In this document: one piece after another, positions 1 through 8,835 of the stretch
Position numbering within the stretch: the stretch's first letter is position 1
Layout of the letters: every line of letters starts with the position of its first letter
Assembly: GCF_003610635.1 (NCBI RefSeq)
Contig: NZ_RAQJ01000001.1
Location: 1,054,474 to 1,118,473 of the forward strand
Source of the DNA: Ichthyenterobacterium magnum
GTDB lineage: Bacteria; Bacteroidota; Bacteroidia; Flavobacteriales; Flavobacteriaceae
Reading direction: 5' to 3'
DNA: 64,000 nt
Translations under genes and position numbers: made by a program
Notes under the pieces: model-generated
What the model was told of the DNA's origin: nothing
Databases searched by the model: none
What the model saw: the letters and a program-made list of their open reading frames with translations, nothing else

Positions 1-179
1 TATATAGTTTTTTGTTTGATTATAAAATGGAAGTAGCCAGAAAACTTTTAGAATCTGGTGAGCATAATGTAAATGAAGTTGGATTAAAAGTGGGTTATAG
101 CACATCTAGCCATTTTATTGCAGCATTTAAAAAGAAGTATGGCACAACGCCTAAAAAATATTTAATGTCATTGACTTAA
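1..179 (+). CDS. AraC-family regulator, C-terminal fragment (cut by window edge)
   Basis: The reading frame is open from base 3 to the TAA at 177-179 and gives the last 58 residues of a helix-turn-helix protein. The pattern KMEVARKLL, then VGYSTSSHFIAAFKKKYG and TPKKYL, is the second helix-turn-helix of AraC/XylS regulators, whose recognition helix carries the S-x-F-x-x-x-F-K-x-x-x-G-x-x-P signature. The N-terminal sensing part lies outside the window, so the effector is unknown. The gene ends 9 bp before hemH on the same strand, so a link to haem synthesis is possible but unproven. Confidence 0.85.
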   Translation, partial: YSFLFDYKMEVARKLLESGEHNVNEVGLKVGYSTSSHFIAAFKKKYGTTPKKYLMSLT

Positions 180-188
180 TTAAATTAG

Positions 189-1217
189 ATGAAAGGAATT
201 TTACTTGTAAACCTTGGTTCTCCAGATAGCCCAAGCCCTAAAGATGTAAAAAAATATTTAGGTGAATTTTTAATGGACGAACGTGTTATTGATATTCCGT
301 TAGTAGCAAGAACAGCCTTAGTAAAAGGAATCATTTTAAATACACGCCCAAAGCAATCGGCTGCTGCATATAAAAAAATATGGTGGAAAGAAGGTTCTCC
401 GTTAATTGTTATTTCTGAAAGGCTTAAAAAAAGCATTCAAAAACAAGTAGAAGTTCCTGTAGCTTTAGCAATGCGTTATGGTAGTATGACGATTAAAAAG
501 GGGTTGCAAGAATTAGTAGATAAAGGCGTAGATGAGGTTTTACTTTTTCCTTTATATCCGCAGTTTGCAATGGCAACAACAGAAACGATAACTGTTTTAG
601 CAGAAGAAATTCGTCAGGAAAGTTTTCCTAATTTAAAAATTGAATCTGTTCCAGCATTTTATAACAAACCAGATTATATTGAAGTGCTAAGTCATTCTAT
701 TTCTGAAAGCCTAAAAGATAAGCCTTACGATCATTTATTGTTTTCATATCATGGTGTACCAGAACGACATATAAGAAAAAGCGATGTTACAAAATCACAT
801 TGTAAAATTGATGGTAGTTGTTGCGAAACACCATCTAAAGCACACAAGTTTTGTTATAGACATCAGTGTTTAGAGGTTACAAGACTTGTTAGTGAACGAT
901 TGGGGCTGAAGAAAGGAAGTTTCTCAACGTCCTTTCAATCTCGTTTAGGTTTTGATCCATGGTTGTTGCCATATACAGACAGAACAATTGAACGTTTAGG
1001 AAAAGAAGGTGTAAAAAACATGGCTATTGTAACACCAGCTTTTGTAAGTGATTGTTTAGAAACCCTAGAAGAAATTGCAATGGAAGGCCAAGAAATTTTC
1101 CACGAAATGGGAGGAAATAACTTTCACACAATCCCATGTTTAAATGATGATAAACCTTTTGTAAACTTACTTTCTAATTGGATAAATGCGTGGAGTAAAC
1201 AATCTGTTATAGTATAA
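189..1217 (+). CDS. hemH: Ferrochelatase
   Basis: Inserts Fe2+ into protoporphyrin IX, the last step of haem b synthesis. The 342 residues match the family length. Visible marks are the N-terminal LLVNLGSPDSP motif, HGVPERH with the metal-binding His188, SFQSRLGFDPWLLPYTD near 249-264 and the SDCLETLEEI block with the acidic catalytic position near Glu291. A cysteine cluster at 205, 211, 212, 222 and 227 stands where some bacterial ferrochelatases carry a [2Fe-2S] cluster; that function here is an inference. The ATG at 189 is the only good start and lacks a Shine-Dalgarno sequence, as is usual in Bacteroidota. It is followed after 4 bp by hemJ, so the two haem genes form one operon. Confidence 0.96.
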   Translation: MKGILLVNLGSPDSPSPKDVKKYLGEFLMDERVIDIPLVARTALVKGIILNTRPKQSAAAYKKIWWKEGSPLIVISERLKKSIQKQVEVPVALAMRYGSMTIKKGLQELVDKGVDEVLLFPLYPQFAMATTETITVLAEEIRQESFPNLKIESVPAFYNKPDYIEVLSHSISESLKDKPYDHLLFSYHGVPERHIRKSDVTKSHCKIDGSCCETPSKAHKFCYRHQCLEVTRLVSERLGLKKGSFSTSFQSRLGFDPWLLPYTDRTIERLGKEGVKNMAIVTPAFVSDCLETLEEIAMEGQEIFHEMGGNNFHTIPCLNDDKPFVNLLSNWINAWSKQSVIV

Positions 1218-1221
1218 TTTT

Positions 1222-1770
1222 ATGGAATATTACAATTATATAAAAGCGTTACACCTCATTTTTGTTATCACATGGTTTGCTGGATTATTTTACATACCTA
1301 GATTGTTTGTATATCAAATAGAAGCTTTTCATAAGCCATCTCCAGAAAAAGAAATTTTAGGAAAACAACTAAAATTAATGGCTAAACGGTTATGGACAAT
1401 TATTACATGGCCGTCAGCTATTTTAGCAACAGGTTTTGCTATATGGTTACTTATTTTACAGCCTATTTGGTTACAACAACCATGGATGCATGTAAAACTA
1501 GCTTTTGTAGTATTACTTATTTTATATCATTTAAAAACACATCAGTTTTATAAACAACTTCAAAAAAATGTGGTAAATAAAACATCAAGCTTTATGCGTA
1601 TCTGGAACGAAGGCGCAACATTTATTTTATTTGCTGTTGTGTTTTTAGTCATTTTAAAAAGCAGTATTAATTGGATTTTTGGAGTAATTGGCATTATTGT
1701 TTTAGGCGTGCTTTTAATGTTAGGTTTTAAGCTTTATAAAAATATTAGGTCTAAAAACCCTGAAGCATAA
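1222..1770 (+). CDS. hemJ: HemJ-type protoporphyrinogen oxidase
   Basis: Integral membrane protein of 182 residues that oxidises protoporphyrinogen IX, the step just before ferrochelatase. The N-terminus has the family signature ALHLIFVITWFAGLFYIPRL with the conserved His11, and WMHVKLAF carries Lys92 in the second conserved block; both residues are known to matter in HemJ. Four to five hydrophobic segments are visible, the last near 150-170 forming a C-terminal extension beyond the roughly 150-residue core. Its position 4 bp behind hemH supports the call, because HemJ supplies the substrate of HemH. No HemG or HemY is seen nearby. Confidence 0.88.
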   Translation: MEYYNYIKALHLIFVITWFAGLFYIPRLFVYQIEAFHKPSPEKEILGKQLKLMAKRLWTIITWPSAILATGFAIWLLILQPIWLQQPWMHVKLAFVVLLILYHLKTHQFYKQLQKNVVNKTSSFMRIWNEGATFILFAVVFLVILKSSINWIFGVIGIIVLGVLLMLGFKLYKNIRSKNPEA

Positions 1771-1911
1771 TTGTTGGTGTGATTATTGTTATATTTAGTC
1801 AAATATAAAAGCGTTATAACATTGCAAGAAACATTCGTAACCATTAGTTAGATACTTGAAAGAATGATTATATGAATGCTACATGTTGCCTAAAAAAATG
1901 ATAAAATTCAC

Positions 1912-3366
1912 ATGAAATTAAAAACCCTGTCTTTAAGAGTCCGCATTTTTATTGCAATGATTTTATTAGTTTTAATTGCATCAGTGCTAATCGCAGGAGT
2001 TACAGTTTATCAATATAACGAAGAGGCAAGAGACTATCATAGAGAACGATTAGAACGTAAAGAAGAAAACATTAAAGAGCAGATTAATTATGTACTTCGC
2101 GAAACAACCTATCCCGTAACTACTGAAAATATTCCTCTTATTTTTAAGGATAAAATTTATGAAATGGCTTCAATTCATAAACTTCCTATTAATTTTTATG
2201 ACTTAGAAGGTAGTTTATTAAAATCCTCAAAAGTAAGTATAGAGGTAGATACACTTTCAAAATGCTTAGATGCAGAGATTTTAAATGCAATTTTAAATAC
2301 AGCCGAGCATCGATATGTAAGTAGTAATATTGAAAATAAAGAGAGTTCACAGTCATCATACACATATATTACAGACCAAAAATTTAAGCCATTAGCAATC
2401 TTAAACTTACCGTATTTAGAAAATGATGATTTTTTAAATAAAGAATTAAAAGAATTTTTGGTACGATTAGGTTTTGCGTATTTAGCAATGATTTTTGCAG
2501 CCATTGTTTTTGCTTATTTTATATCTAAATACATAACAAAATCACTAAAAACAATTAGTGATAAAATGAACGAAACACGCCTTGAAAAACGAAATAAAAA
2601 GATTGATATAGAGTCATCAAGTGGCGAGATATACGCTTTAGTAAACTCATATAATAGTATGATAGATGAGCTAGAAGCAAGTGCAGTGCAATTAGCAACA
2701 AGCGAACGAGAGCAAGCATGGCGTGAAATGGCAAAACAAGTAGCCCATGAGATTAAAAACCCATTAACACCAATGCGATTGAGTGTACAGAGTTTTCAAA
2801 GAAAGTTTGATCCTAGTGATGATAACATTCACCAAAAAGTAGATGAGTACAGTAAAACCCTCATTCAGCAAATAGATACTATGAGTTCTATTGCATCGGC
2901 TTTTTCAAATTTCGCAAAAATGCCAGCGCAACAAAAAGAAACTTTAAATGTTGTTAATATTGTAAAACTAGGACTCGACATTTTTAGTGAAGGTTATATT
3001 ACATTCAATTCTGAAGAAAAAGAAATACTCGCAAATTTTGATCGAACACAACTCATTAGAGTAGTAACTAATTTAGTGAAAAACGGAATTCAAGCCATTC
3101 CCAAAGAAGCCACAAACCCTAAAATTGAAGTTAATGTCTCAGCAAAGAATAATAATGTAAACATCACAGTTTATGATAACGGAATAGGCATTTCTGAAGA
3201 CAATAAATTAAAAGTGTTTGAGCCTAAATTTACAACAAAAACTAGCGGAATGGGATTAGGCTTAGCCATGGTAAAAAATATTGTGGAAACTTATAAAGGA
3301 AGTATTACCTTTACATCTCAAGAAGGCGAAGGCACACTATTTACAGTTACTTTCCCTAAAGAATAG
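1912..3366 (+). CDS. NtrY-like membrane sensor histidine kinase
   Basis: A 484-residue kinase: a first membrane helix at about 12-33, a periplasmic or extracytoplasmic region of about 150 residues, a second helix near 184-206, a HAMP linker to about 255, then a HisKA domain with the phosphorylated His279 in VAHEIKNPLTPM. The ATPase domain shows the N box (NLVKNGIQAI), the G1 box (DNGIGI) and the G2 box (GMGLGLAMV). The HEIKNPLTP box places it in the NtrY group. No response regulator is adjacent, so the partner is unknown. The segment 1771-1911 separates it from hemJ, which suggests its own promoter. Confidence 0.9.
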   Translation: MKLKTLSLRVRIFIAMILLVLIASVLIAGVTVYQYNEEARDYHRERLERKEENIKEQINYVLRETTYPVTTENIPLIFKDKIYEMASIHKLPINFYDLEGSLLKSSKVSIEVDTLSKCLDAEILNAILNTAEHRYVSSNIENKESSQSSYTYITDQKFKPLAILNLPYLENDDFLNKELKEFLVRLGFAYLAMIFAAIVFAYFISKYITKSLKTISDKMNETRLEKRNKKIDIESSSGEIYALVNSYNSMIDELEASAVQLATSEREQAWREMAKQVAHEIKNPLTPMRLSVQSFQRKFDPSDDNIHQKVDEYSKTLIQQIDTMSSIASAFSNFAKMPAQQKETLNVVNIVKLGLDIFSEGYITFNSEEKEILANFDRTQLIRVVTNLVKNGIQAIPKEATNPKIEVNVSAKNNNVNITVYDNGIGISEDNKLKVFEPKFTTKTSGMGLGLAMVKNIVETYKGSITFTSQEGEGTLFTVTFPKE

Positions 3367-3367
3367 A

Positions 3368-3388
3368 ATTCCTTGCGTAGGCAGGAAT
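3368..3388. repeat. REP-like palindrome behind the kinase gene
   Basis: An imperfect palindrome starts 2 bp after the kinase stop codon: ATTCCT at 3368-3373 pairs with AGGAAT at 3383-3388 around a TTGCGTAGGC core. The same core (CCTGC...GGCAGGAAT) recurs inside the ATPase gene at 44794-44813. Short palindromes of this shape are common dispersed repeats in Flavobacteriaceae (from memory). It lacks a T run, so it is not a standard terminator. Confidence 0.5.
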
Positions 3389-3464
3389 CTCTTAATAAAT
3401 AAGGGAATAGCATAGTTTAAGAATAACACTGTTCTAAAGTGCTTTAACACATATAATAATTAGT

Positions 3465-3482
3465 TTCCCACTTTTGTGGGAA
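3465..3482 (+). other. Stem-loop in the leader of the crotonase gene
   Basis: TTCCCAC (3465-3471) and GTGGGAA (3476-3482) form a perfect 7-bp stem with a TTTT loop, ending 16 bp before the ATG at 3499. No T run follows, so termination is unlikely. It may shape translation or mRNA stability; this is inference. Confidence 0.4.
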
Positions 3483-3498
3483 TAAAAACCACGTTTTT

Positions 3499-4281
3499 AT
3501 GAATTACGAAAACATTCTGTCTAATACTCAAAACGGACTTACAACAATAACGATTAACAGACCTAAAAAATTAAATGCATTAAATATTGAGACCATTCAA
3601 GAATTGCATGATGCATTAGATGCTGCAAACAAAGACAAAAACACCAAAGTTATACTAGTAACAGGAAGCGGAGAAAAAGCTTTTGTTGCTGGTGCAGATA
3701 TAAGTGAATTTGCAGATTTTGATGTTGAAGAAGGACGCAAATTAGCTGCTAATGGGCAAGAATTATTATTTGATTTTGTCGAAAATTTAGCAACTCCAGT
3801 TATTGCCGCTGTTAATGGCTTTGCACTTGGTGGTGGTTTAGAGTTGGCAATGGCATGTCACTTTAGAGTAGCCAGTGATAATGCAAAAATGGGATTACCA
3901 GAAGTGTCTTTAGGTGTTATTCCTGGTTATGGAGGCACACAACGTTTGCCTCAATTAGTAGGTAAAGGACGTGCTATGGAAATGGTTATGACGGCAGGAA
4001 TGATTGATGCACAAACCGCCAAAGATTATGGTTTAGTAAATCATGTAGTAAGTCAAGAGGAATTATTACCACTAGCCGAAAAGATTGCAAGTAAAATTAT
4101 GCGAAACTCATCTGTAGCAATTAAAAGTGCCATAAAAGCTATTAATGCTAATTATAAAGATGGTGTAAATGGCTATAAAACCGAAGTTAAACAATTTGGA
4201 AAATGCTTTGGAACCAAAGATTTTACTGAAGGTACAACAGCCTTTTTAGAAAAACGTAAGGCTGACTTTCCTGGCGAATAA
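3499..4281 (+). CDS. Enoyl-CoA hydratase/isomerase (crotonase) family
   Basis: Cytosolic 260-residue crotonase-fold enzyme, probably hydrating 2-enoyl-CoA in fatty-acid oxidation. The oxyanion-hole segments AFVAGADI (about 61-68) and ALGGGLELAMA (about 109-119) are intact. Both acid/base glutamates of the hydratases are present, Glu115 in GLELAMA and Glu135 in GLPEVSLGVIPGYGGTQRL, so hydration is more likely than a pure isomerase reaction. The full family length is present. It stands alone between the kinase and a convergent serine hydrolase; a stem-loop lies in its leader. The exact chain-length specificity cannot be read from the sequence. Confidence 0.92.
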   Translation: MNYENILSNTQNGLTTITINRPKKLNALNIETIQELHDALDAANKDKNTKVILVTGSGEKAFVAGADISEFADFDVEEGRKLAANGQELLFDFVENLATPVIAAVNGFALGGGLELAMACHFRVASDNAKMGLPEVSLGVIPGYGGTQRLPQLVGKGRAMEMVMTAGMIDAQTAKDYGLVNHVVSQEELLPLAEKIASKIMRNSSVAIKSAIKAINANYKDGVNGYKTEVKQFGKCFGTKDFTEGTTAFLEKRKADFPGE

Positions 4282-4316
4282 AATGGCTTGAATTAATAAT
4301 GTTAGTTAGTGACTGA

Positions 4317-5345
4317 TTAGCTTTTATTTCTGATTATATTTCTAATTCTTTTATTTATAATTTCTGACAAGTTCCAATTGTACAGTTTAGCATCAGTTGT
4401 ACTGTAGAATTGCACAACTACAGTATCAAGGTCTTTGTAGTATTTGGCAAAACTCTGATATCCTGGAACCCAACCAGAATGTTCATATTCATATATAGAA
4501 GCATATATCTCCTTTTCTCCCTGTTCAAATAACGAGCCGTCATTCAAAGCTCTTAAGAATGTACCAACGTCTTCTGCAGTAGCAATGATGCCACGTTCAT
4601 CTTCCTTTAAATCATTAGGGTATCCAACATGATAACCACTCATTACGTTGTCTATATTTACTTCGCTTAACGAGCTGAAAGTATTGTTAAGATTTAATGG
4701 AATAAGAACTTCTTCTTGAATGAATTGAAAATTACTATAGCCTAAAACATCATCCATTATCTTGTTGATTAGGAGGTAATTCGTATTACAATACTCATAG
4801 TCTTCTCCAGGTTCAAAATTGGCTGGTTTATCAATAATCAATGCAAGACTTTCTTCATAAGTTTCCGTTGGGTTTGCCCAAAAATTTGGAGCATTTGTAA
4901 AATTTGGAATACCACTTCTATGTTGTATCAATAACTTCAAGGTTATTTTTTCAGCGTTTTCAATTCTTCCTTCAAGTTCTGGTAAATAATCAGTTATTGT
5001 TTTATTTAATGAAAGCTTTCCATCACTAACTAGTTTGGTAACAGCTACAGCATCATACAATTTACTAATACTGGCAATTTTAAATAGTGCATCTGGTTTA
5101 GCGAGTATCTTAGATTCTTTATTGTGCCAACCAGAAGCAAAAAACTGAGGTGGCATGTTTGCTTGGTCTACATAAACAACTATCCCATCAAATCCATGAC
5201 CAATGGCTTCATCTAATTGTTCCTGAACCGTACCGGGAAGAGGAAGCATCCAAGCTTTTACCAATAGCCATGGAACAAAGAACAATGAGGTTATTGTTCC
5301 AACAAGTAAAATTACTTTAAGTATTATGGGTTTTCGTTTATTCAT
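4317..5345 (-). CDS. Serine hydrolase, class C beta-lactamase / DD-peptidase fold
   Basis: A 342-residue penicillin-binding-like enzyme anchored by an N-terminal membrane segment at about 8-28. It has the catalytic triad motifs of the family: S-x-x-K as Ser92-Ile-Ser-Lys95, Y-x-N as Tyr185-Cys-Asn187, and HSG near 289, which replaces the KTG box. Family members include esterases, D-aminopeptidases and class C beta-lactamases, so the substrate is open; resistance cannot be claimed. It converges on the crotonase gene and is divergent from the radical SAM gene, with a 366-bp spacer upstream. Confidence 0.85.
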   Translation of the reverse strand: MNKRKPIILKVILLVGTITSLFFVPWLLVKAWMLPLPGTVQEQLDEAIGHGFDGIVVYVDQANMPPQFFASGWHNKESKILAKPDALFKIASISKLYDAVAVTKLVSDGKLSLNKTITDYLPELEGRIENAEKITLKLLIQHRSGIPNFTNAPNFWANPTETYEESLALIIDKPANFEPGEDYEYCNTNYLLINKIMDDVLGYSNFQFIQEEVLIPLNLNNTFSSLSEVNIDNVMSGYHVGYPNDLKEDERGIIATAEDVGTFLRALNDGSLFEQGEKEIYASIYEYEHSGWVPGYQSFAKYYKDLDTVVVQFYSTTDAKLYNWNLSEIINKRIRNIIRNKS

Positions 5346-5711
5346 TATGATACTTGCTTATTATGTATAGATATAACACTTGCAAAAGTCTTTTTATATT
5401 TTAAGAATTGGAATTTTTAATCTCTGAATCGTTTAATATTAGAGACAGAATGTAATATGATTTTAATAGTTTACTCAAATTGCACACAACGACCTGATAA
5501 AAATCTTCTTAAATTATTTATATCAGGTCGTAAACGAAGTTCGCCTTTTTATTTCATAAAGTCAAGTTTAAAAAGACACTGTTTTTAAAATTAAATCTCG
5601 ATTTATCGAGTTTGTTAATAACCTAAAATTCTTTTAACAGTTTTGCCTTAAAATAATATCTAATTTTAAAGAGCTACTTACACAAGTATTCACTCTTTAT
5701 TTTTTAGTATT
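5346..5711. other. Divergent intergenic region with an 11-bp inverted repeat
   Basis: No gene is seen in these 366 bases between two divergent genes. The clear structure is a perfect inverted repeat, ACGACCTGATA at 5489-5499 and TATCAGGTCGT at 5521-5531, with a 21-base A/T-rich spacer. A smaller perfect one, CTCGA (5597-5601) / TCGAG (5606-5610), follows. No T run follows either, so regulator sites or a structured leader are more likely than terminators. Confidence 0.5.
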
Positions 5712-6785
5712 ATGAACCCTAAGTCTATTATAAAAGGACGAGGTGCACAACTTAATGTACACAATCGTTTCTTCGAGTTAAGTCACGAACAGCGAGACGA
5801 TTTTCTAGAATTTTGCCATATAGAAGGCGAAGAACCAGATAAAAACAAAACACAGTATCTTTCTGTTTTTCCAAAAACCATAGTCAATAAAGTGACGAGT
5901 CCAGATGTTGGTATGATGTATTCTATGAACATGTACCAAGGCTGTGAACACGGTTGTATTTATTGCTATGCGCGCAATAGTCATGAGTTTTGGGGTTATA
6001 GTGCTGGATTAGATTTTGAACGAAAAATTCTAGTAAAAAAAGAGGCTCCAAAATTATTAGAGCAATTGCTTAAAAAGAAATCATGGCAAGCACATACAAT
6101 AGTTATGTCTGGTAATACAGATTGCTATCAACCAGCTGAAAAACAATTTAAAATAACTAGAGATTGCTTAAATGTGTTTTTAAAGTATAAACATCCAGTA
6201 GGTATAATAACAAAAAACGCCTTAATACTTCGTGACTTAGATATTTTAAAAGAGTTAGCAAAAGATAATTTAGTGGCAGTTAATATTTCAATAACATCGT
6301 TATCAGAAAAAACTAGACAAATTTTAGAACCAAGAACAGCAACAATTAAAAAGCGATTAAAAACAGTGGAGGTTTTAAGTAAAAATGATATTCCTGTAAA
6401 TGTCATGTTGGCGCCTATAATTCCGTCAATAAACAGTCATGAAATTTTGCCATTAGCCAAAGCAGTATCAGAAGCTGGCGCATTAAGTATTGGTCATACC
6501 ATTGTGAGATTAAATGGAGCTATTGGTGAGATTTTTACCGATTGGATTAAAAAAGCACTTCCAGATAGAGCAGAAAAAGTATTGCACCAAATAGAAAATT
6601 GCCATGGAGGAACACTAAACGAAAGCCGTTTTGGTAAACGTATGCGAGGCGAAGGCGAAATTGCAAAACAGATTAATGATTTGGTAAAGCTCGCTAAATT
6701 AAAATACTTTAAAAACAAAACTATGGTTAAGTTGAATACCTCATTACACAAAACGTATAAAGATGGACAATTAAAATTATTTTAG
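5712..6785 (+). CDS. PA0069-family radical SAM protein
   Basis: A 357-residue iron-sulfur enzyme. NMYQGCEHGCIYCYARN holds the radical SAM cluster ligands Cys78, Cys82 and Cys85 in the C-x3-C-x2-C spacing, followed by an HEFWGYSAGLDFE block and GNTDCYQPAEK typical of the PA0069 / Rv2578c group. These are distant relatives of spore photoproduct lyase and are often placed near DNA repair functions, but the reaction is not established. The C-terminal half (MLAPIIPSINSHEI) matches the family too. It appears to be a single-gene unit. Confidence 0.9.
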   Translation: MNPKSIIKGRGAQLNVHNRFFELSHEQRDDFLEFCHIEGEEPDKNKTQYLSVFPKTIVNKVTSPDVGMMYSMNMYQGCEHGCIYCYARNSHEFWGYSAGLDFERKILVKKEAPKLLEQLLKKKSWQAHTIVMSGNTDCYQPAEKQFKITRDCLNVFLKYKHPVGIITKNALILRDLDILKELAKDNLVAVNISITSLSEKTRQILEPRTATIKKRLKTVEVLSKNDIPVNVMLAPIIPSINSHEILPLAKAVSEAGALSIGHTIVRLNGAIGEIFTDWIKKALPDRAEKVLHQIENCHGGTLNESRFGKRMRGEGEIAKQINDLVKLAKLKYFKNKTMVKLNTSLHKTYKDGQLKLF

Positions 6786-6872
6786 TTAGTAAATATGTAA
6801 GATTTTTCTTTTTAAAATGCTGATTTTTTTTACTTTAGCAAATTGAAAATTAACTTAAATCTCAAATTATTT

Positions 6873-7643
6873 ATGAAACTTAAATTTTTATCAATCTTAT
6901 GTTTAATCTTAATTGCAGCTACAAGTTGTGATGATTCAACATCTAATGAATTTATGGATGCAAATCCAGATGCAGTTGCTAGGTATATAAAAACAATCAC
7001 TATTGTATCTGCCCAAGACAATGAAGAAGACACAACAATCACTATTAATTATGATGATAATGATAGAGTGAGTAGTATTACAGACGGAACAGAAACAAGC
7101 CTTTTTGTATATGAAAACAATCAACTTTCTAATGTAACAGATGGTGGAGAAACTATGAGTGTAGAAGAATTGTATGAGTCTCCCTATGATGCTTTTGAAA
7201 CAGGAGAAGTTATTAATTATGATAATAATGGAAACCCTCAAAATTTAAAGTTTTACGAAACAGAATATGATTGGCAATCTAATAGCGAAGTAACTACTGA
7301 GTATAGAGCAGAAATTATTTATGATGCTAAGCCAAACCCATATTTTTATACATTACAAGCAGCAGGAGCAATTCATGTAATGGATAATGTTGATTTAAAT
7401 TTTGGTATGAATGGCGTTGCAGATATTGTTCAAGCAAGAATGCTTTTTCCTTTAAATAATATTACAAAAATTAACTACAGAGACTTAAATGGTAATTTAC
7501 TTTCTGATGTTACTGCAGATTTTGTATATAACTCAGATAATTATCCAACATCAGCTACAGTTACAGGTGTAAATTATGATGAAGTAGAAGGTAATGAAAC
7601 TAGCGTTTATGCAATAACATACACGTATAGACCAATCAATTAA
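6873..7643 (+). CDS. Putative lipoprotein of unknown function
   Basis: A 256-residue exported protein. I chose the ATG at 6873 because the signal peptide MKLKFLSILCLILIAATSC then starts cleanly with Lys residues and ends in a lipobox with Cys19; a TTG start at 6843 would add ten residues and is not needed. The following DD pair suggests a surface or outer membrane lipoprotein. The body is rich in short strand-like repeats such as ITINYDDNDRVSSITDG and VINYDNNGNPQNL, reminiscent of RHS/YD-like or DUF4595 beta proteins. A near-consensus -7 element TACTTTAG lies at 6831-6838. A strong terminator follows. Confidence 0.82.
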   Translation: MKLKFLSILCLILIAATSCDDSTSNEFMDANPDAVARYIKTITIVSAQDNEEDTTITINYDDNDRVSSITDGTETSLFVYENNQLSNVTDGGETMSVEELYESPYDAFETGEVINYDNNGNPQNLKFYETEYDWQSNSEVTTEYRAEIIYDAKPNPYFYTLQAAGAIHVMDNVDLNFGMNGVADIVQARMLFPLNNITKINYRDLNGNLLSDVTADFVYNSDNYPTSATVTGVNYDEVEGNETSVYAITYTYRPIN

Positions 7644-7660
7644 ATTCTTTTAATTTTAAA

Positions 7661-7689
7661 AAATGCCTCATTTATGAGGCATTTTTTTT
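7661..7689 (+). terminator. Rho-independent terminator of the lipoprotein gene
   Basis: A perfect 10-bp stem (AAATGCCTCA 7661-7670, TGAGGCATTT 7675-7684) with a TTTA loop is followed by a T run to 7689. Confidence 0.9.
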
Positions 7690-7747
7690 ACCTTCAATTC
7701 TAATTTATTACGCAAGATTATTGTTGTATAGGTTCAAATTCTTAAAG

Positions 7748-8137
7748 ATGAAAAAATCAGTACTAGTATTAATTATTTTGTTATTTATGCACAAGATGGA
7801 GAAGCAGATATTCCTGTTGAAGTTAAAATGACTGAAGTGTTTAAAGACAAACAAAAATTCACTAGTCTAGCGTTCTCTACAGAAGATGGTAATGGAGGTG
7901 TCTTTATAGGACGGAACGACGTTATAAAAAGGATATTATATTGAGCATTACGATAGTAATATAAACCTAATTAAAAGTAATGATTTTGAAGTAGATAAGT
8001 ACTGTGGTGTAATTACTGAAGCCTTTATAAGTGGAAAAGATTTTTTTTAAAAAATAGAGTATTTATACAACAAGAAATCAAAAAAATTAGAATATTATAC
8101 ACATAAGTCATCTAAAGATAGGTTTTCATTTAAATGA
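7748..8137 (+). pseudogene. Frameshifted secreted-protein gene
   Basis: The ATG at 7748 opens a signal peptide (MKKSVLVLIILLF), but the reading frame then jumps. YAQDGEADIPVEVKMTEVF onward continues in the second frame to GRNDVIK; GYYIEHYDSNINLIKSND continues in the third; IEYLYNKKSKKLEYYTHK needs one more shift and ends at the TGA 8135-8137. At least three frameshifts are needed to rebuild one protein of about 130 residues, so this is a dead gene unless the sequence is wrong. The reconstructed protein has strand-rich segments and no family that I can name. A hairpin-plus-T terminator closes it. Confidence 0.75.
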
Positions 8138-8147
8138 AGCCTTTTTT
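8121..8147 (+). terminator. Terminator of the pseudogene, ending in the duplication junction
   Basis: GGTTTTCATTT (8121-8131) pairs with AAATGAAGCC (8132-8141), allowing one G-T pair and one bulge, followed by six T. The T run overlaps the left edge (8144) of the duplicated HD segment. Confidence 0.6.
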
Positions 8148-8799
8148 ATTTTTCGCCATCCCACTCAGCATAAAATTGTTCAAGAAATTGCTCCATGTAT
8201 TTGTGTCTTTCTAAGGCAATTTTTCTTCCAGACGCTGTATTCATTCTATCTTTGAGTAACAATAATTTTTCATAAAAATGATTAATTGTTGGAGCTGTTG
8301 ATGCTTTGTATTCCTCTTTGTTCATTTTTAGATTTGGAGAAACAGAAGGATCAAAAAGCTTTCGGTTTTTAAAGCCTCCATAGTTAAAGCAACGTGCTAT
8401 ACCAATAGCGCCAATAGCGTCCAATCGATCAGCATCTTGAATAATATCTAACTCTGGAGATTTAAAATTTTGCACTTCATTACCGCCTTTAAATGAAATG
8501 TTTTTTATGATATTAACAACATGCTCAATAGTTAATGAGTCTACATTTAGATTGAATAAAAACTCTCGAGCTACATTTGGACCAACGGTTTCATCTCCAT
8601 CATGAAACTTACTATCAGCAATATCATGTAACAAGGCTCCTAAAGATACTATAAACACATCAACATTTTCAGATTTAGAGATAAGCAATGCGTTGTTAAA
8701 AACCCTTTGTACGTGAAACCAATCATGTCCGCCTTCTGCATTTTTTAAAGCTTGTTTTACAAATGCTTTTGTTTTCTGTATAATAACATCATTATTCAT
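8146..8799 (-). CDS. HD-domain phosphohydrolase, copy 1
   Basis: A 217-residue HD-superfamily hydrolase identical in protein sequence to the gene at 35751-36404. The metal ligands are in place: His29 within GGHDWFHVQRV, His58-Asp59 in LLHDIAD, and the acidic residues of QDADRLDAIG at 121-130. The arrangement resembles the YpgQ/YedJ group, some members of which hydrolyse nucleoside triphosphates; the substrate here is inferred only. The gene appears intact, but its upstream context is foreign: an orphan terminator and then a truncated signal-peptide gene, so its expression is uncertain. Confidence 0.88.
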   Translation of the reverse strand: MNNDVIIQKTKAFVKQALKNAEGGHDWFHVQRVFNNALLISKSENVDVFIVSLGALLHDIADSKFHDGDETVGPNVAREFLFNLNVDSLTIEHVVNIIKNISFKGGNEVQNFKSPELDIIQDADRLDAIGAIGIARCFNYGGFKNRKLFDPSVSPNLKMNKEEYKASTAPTINHFYEKLLLLKDRMNTASGRKIALERHKYMEQFLEQFYAEWDGEK

Positions 8800-8808
8800 A
8801 AGCTAAAA

Positions 8809-8835
8809 TTAAAAACTCCTTCTAAAAGCAGAAGG
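8809..8835 (-). terminator. Orphan copy of the desaturase terminator
   Basis: CCTTCT / AGAAGG stem with a T run on the minus strand, the duplicate of the hairpin at 36414-36440. It now lies between the truncated secreted gene and HD copy 1 and may reduce read-through into the hydrolase gene. Confidence 0.7.

Noticed and set aside
6843-6872. TTG start for the lipoprotein gene
   Set aside because: It would place ten residues in front of a complete lipoprotein signal peptide that starts at the ATG at 6873.
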